Under the pieces are notes generated by a model that was not told where the DNA came from, searched no databases, and worked only from the letters and a program-made list of their open reading frames with translations. This document shows positions 61,966 to 64,000 of a stretch of DNA of 64,000 nucleotides, one piece after another; within the stretch, counting starts at the first letter, position 1; every line of letters starts with the position of its first letter. The stretch is from positions 1-64,000 of the forward strand of contig NW_005178719.1 of NCBI RefSeq assembly GCF_000350225.1, written 5' to 3'. Source of the DNA: Chondrus crispus. Its lineage: Eukaryota > Rhodophyta > Florideophyceae > Gigartinales > Gigartinaceae. The translations under genes and the position numbers were made by a program.

Positions 61966-62375
61966 GTTACCCAGAAGGAGAGTGAGAGTGTGAGAGTTGT
62001 GAGGACAAAAAATGGGGTGTGTTTGTTGTAGTTGACATGGCAGTACAGTACAGTGCGCGAAATTACAATAAATACACCCATCGAGCACCACATAAACCAC
62101 ACTTTCTGAGCCCCTTTTTAAGAATCGCTTCGTGTACAGTACCACCGCAACGCGATAGAAACGTCTATATAGGCCAAATAGTGTATAAGAGCATCTCTAC
62201 CGGATAAGCTAATGTCGTATTTTGTCTCAAAACGTGGATGAAGATGATTGGCTAGTCCTATCCACGTCAACTATTTCTATCACAATAGATAGAAGAGAAC
62301 CTGTGTTCTCTACCCCGAGTGTGGATGACACATTCATTCCCCAACCCCCCTCCCCCACACACACAACTTGAATCC
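61966..62375. other. No gene
   Basis: Flank of copia-2 up to the next transposase remnant; nothing recognised. Confidence 0.4.
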
Positions 62376-63151
62376 ATGGATCCGTCACTTGAGTGTGACG
62401 ACAGCAGTGATGATGATAACATATCGTACTTGATTGCCACAGGCATTCTGCCCGGAACAACACCTATCCGAATGACGCCGCGGCTGGGCTCCGTTGCCAA
62501 CAAACAACCGAACAAGCCTCGAAACTTCACCGAAGCTACAAAGCGTTTGCGTCAAGATTATTTTTCTGCGCACCCAAAGTATTCTTCCAAAGACTTTAAA
62601 AGACGTTTTCGCATGCCGCGGGACGTCTTTAATCGGATTTATCACGCAATTGAGGGTGAAGGTATCTTTGTAGAGCGTACGGATAGACTCGGTCGTAAAG
62701 GAATACATCCTTTGCAACGCGTTACTGCTGGGTTGCGCATGATTGCCTACGGAGTGGCAGCAGATGCGTTGGATGAATATCTACAGATGTCTGAAGATTC
62801 GGTGTTGCCCTCGTTGAAGGAGTTTTGCAAATTTGTCGTACATTTGTTTCAAAACGAATACTTAAGGATGCCAACCGAACAAGATCTCCGCCGAATCATG
62901 GCAATCAACGCAGCCCGAGAATTCCGGGTTGCGTTGGGTGCATAGATTGTCAACATTGGGAATGGGAACGATGCCCTATTGCCTGGGCTGGGCAATATAA
63001 GGGGAAGGGTAAAAAGCCTACCATTGTGCTAGAGGCAATAAGTGATGGCGAGTTATGGATATGGCATGCGTTTTTTGGAAGTCCTGGTTCCCTGAATGAC
63101 ATAAACATTATGGATCATTCGCCTACTATCTGTGGATGCTGGTTGCCATAA
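62376..63151 (+). pseudogene. Harbinger-like transposase remnant (plant transposon protein type)
   Basis: From ATG 62376 (MDPSLECDDSSDDDN) the frame reads FKRRFRMPRDVFNRIYHAI, QRVTAGLRMIAYGVAADALD and LPSLKEFCKFVVHLF. Near 62925 it loses one base, and the next frame continues FPGCVGCIDCQHWEWERC, YKGKGKKPTIVLEAISDG and FGSPGSLNDINIMDHS. GCIDCQHW holds the first catalytic Asp. The coding sequence then ends, and the second Asp and the Glu are absent. One frameshift plus a 3' truncation make it inactive. Confidence 0.8.
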
Positions 63152-63454
63152 ATGGCAACATCTTCTGTTGCGGAAAGAAGGTTTCTACTGTACCCATAAG
63201 CGGAGTTATGTCGTGTTGTGTTTTACTGCGTGTGCTACCGAGGCTAGCTCGTTAGCACTTCGTTTACTACATAAACACTCTTGCCTCCCCGTCTCGACAG
63301 AGGGAGGCAGAGGTCGTTGAGTCATCATCTTTCAATTTCCGCCGGCGCGGAGGTACACTGTCTACAGAAATTTCTGTTCACCTGCAGGGGGACATTCTTT
63401 TCTCCACGTCGGTTGTTTTTTTCGTTGTTGGTCCGCCTCTCCTGTCGTGCTACC

Positions 63455-63976
63455 ATGTCGCCAACCACACGAAGTGGAGCCGGGTCGAGCGACGACACAT
63501 CTACGTTTGGCGCCTCAGGCGCGCTGTTTGCTCCAGTTCAGCACCCAGTCTTGAGAAGCGTAGACCCACAGAAGGTTGCTGCTTTTCTGAAGGAGAGGGA
63601 GCGCTACGTGGACGAAGTACTTGAAAAACAGAAGGAAGTCCCAAATATGACTGTGGCGTCCTTCAAGGTCTCTGTCGATCGCAGTTTACTCAAAACAATG
63701 CACGGACTTGGCCGTCTAAATGATGTGGCAGCCGACGTTGCTTTGGCTGATCTTACTACCGACCACATTCAGACATGGGTTGAGGGACTCTTGTCAAGGG
63801 CCTCCCAGAAGAATGTGAACCCGACGGTGATTCGTGGTGCGCTGCGTGGAGTTAAGATGCCAATGTCGATCTCAGACCCGGAGGCGCGTGTCTTGCAGTT
63901 TGATCATGAGATCTTCGAGAGACTAGATGGTGTAGGATACGGGAACTTCAAGGAAAGCAACCCGGAAAGACTGTAA
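63455..63976 (+). pseudogene. Gag-like start of another retrotransposon, runs off the window
   Basis: ATG 63455 (MSPTTRSGAGSSDD) begins a frame with helical content (DPQKVAAFLKERERYVDEVL, TDHIQTWVEGLLSRASQ). It stops at TAA 63974-63976, but another frame continues TVKLIQEHVY, the natural continuation of NPER. A one-base deletion near 63970 is likely. I infer gag from composition and position, with the leader or LTR in 63160-63454; the LTR edges are not visible. Confidence 0.5.
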
Positions 63977-64000
63977 AACTCATTCAGGAGCATGTCTATC

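Overview
The window is eukaryotic nuclear DNA from an intron-poor, transposon-rich genome. It has few introns, TATA-like boxes, Ty1/copia and Ty3/gypsy retrotransposons, PIF/Harbinger and pogo-type DNA transposons, a large NB-ARC/WD40 gene and an alpha-carbonic anhydrase. My best guess is a red macroalga (florideophyte, Chondrus-like); an oomycete or another protist cannot be excluded. A 100-base run of N at 39461-39560 is an assembly gap.

Left third (1-22 kb). Two copies of a secreted-protein gene lie in inverted arms of about 3.1-3.3 kb (arm A 425-9075, arm B 15174-18270) around a 6-kb spacer. The arm A copy is split by a full-length copia element (1850-7220, target duplication CTCAG), and that element holds a nested 593-bp solo LTR (4472-5064, target duplication CTACT). 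The spacer holds a degenerate GC-rich gene and a broken NB-ARC gene. It also holds the first of two remnants of a membrane-anchored trypsin-like protease, which contains a 100-bp LTR-like insertion; the second remnant follows arm B. A DDE transposase gene, probably with one intron, ends the section.

Middle (22-45 kb). A two-exon gene of unknown function is followed by an intact 1508-residue NB-ARC/WD40 protein whose WD repeats are nearly identical to each other. After it come a truncated pogo-like transposase, several degenerate coding stretches, a small cysteine-rich secreted protein, a gypsy gag relic, the carbonic anhydrase, and a PIF/Harbinger element with terminal inverted repeats and two convergent genes.

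Right third (45-64 kb). A gypsy element with identical 148-bp LTRs and a chromodomain is followed by a second copia element (53346-61965, target duplication GTTAC). A pogo transposon with an intact transposase has inserted, with a TA duplication, inside the 5' LTR of that copia. A broken Harbinger-like transposase and the gag start of another retrotransposon reach the right edge.

The strongest biological lead is the NB-ARC/WD40 gene (23788-28314) with its broken neighbour (11431-13760). The domain order and the near-identical, locally variable WD repeats recall fungal NWD/HET-type recognition genes, whose repeats evolve by concerted recombination.
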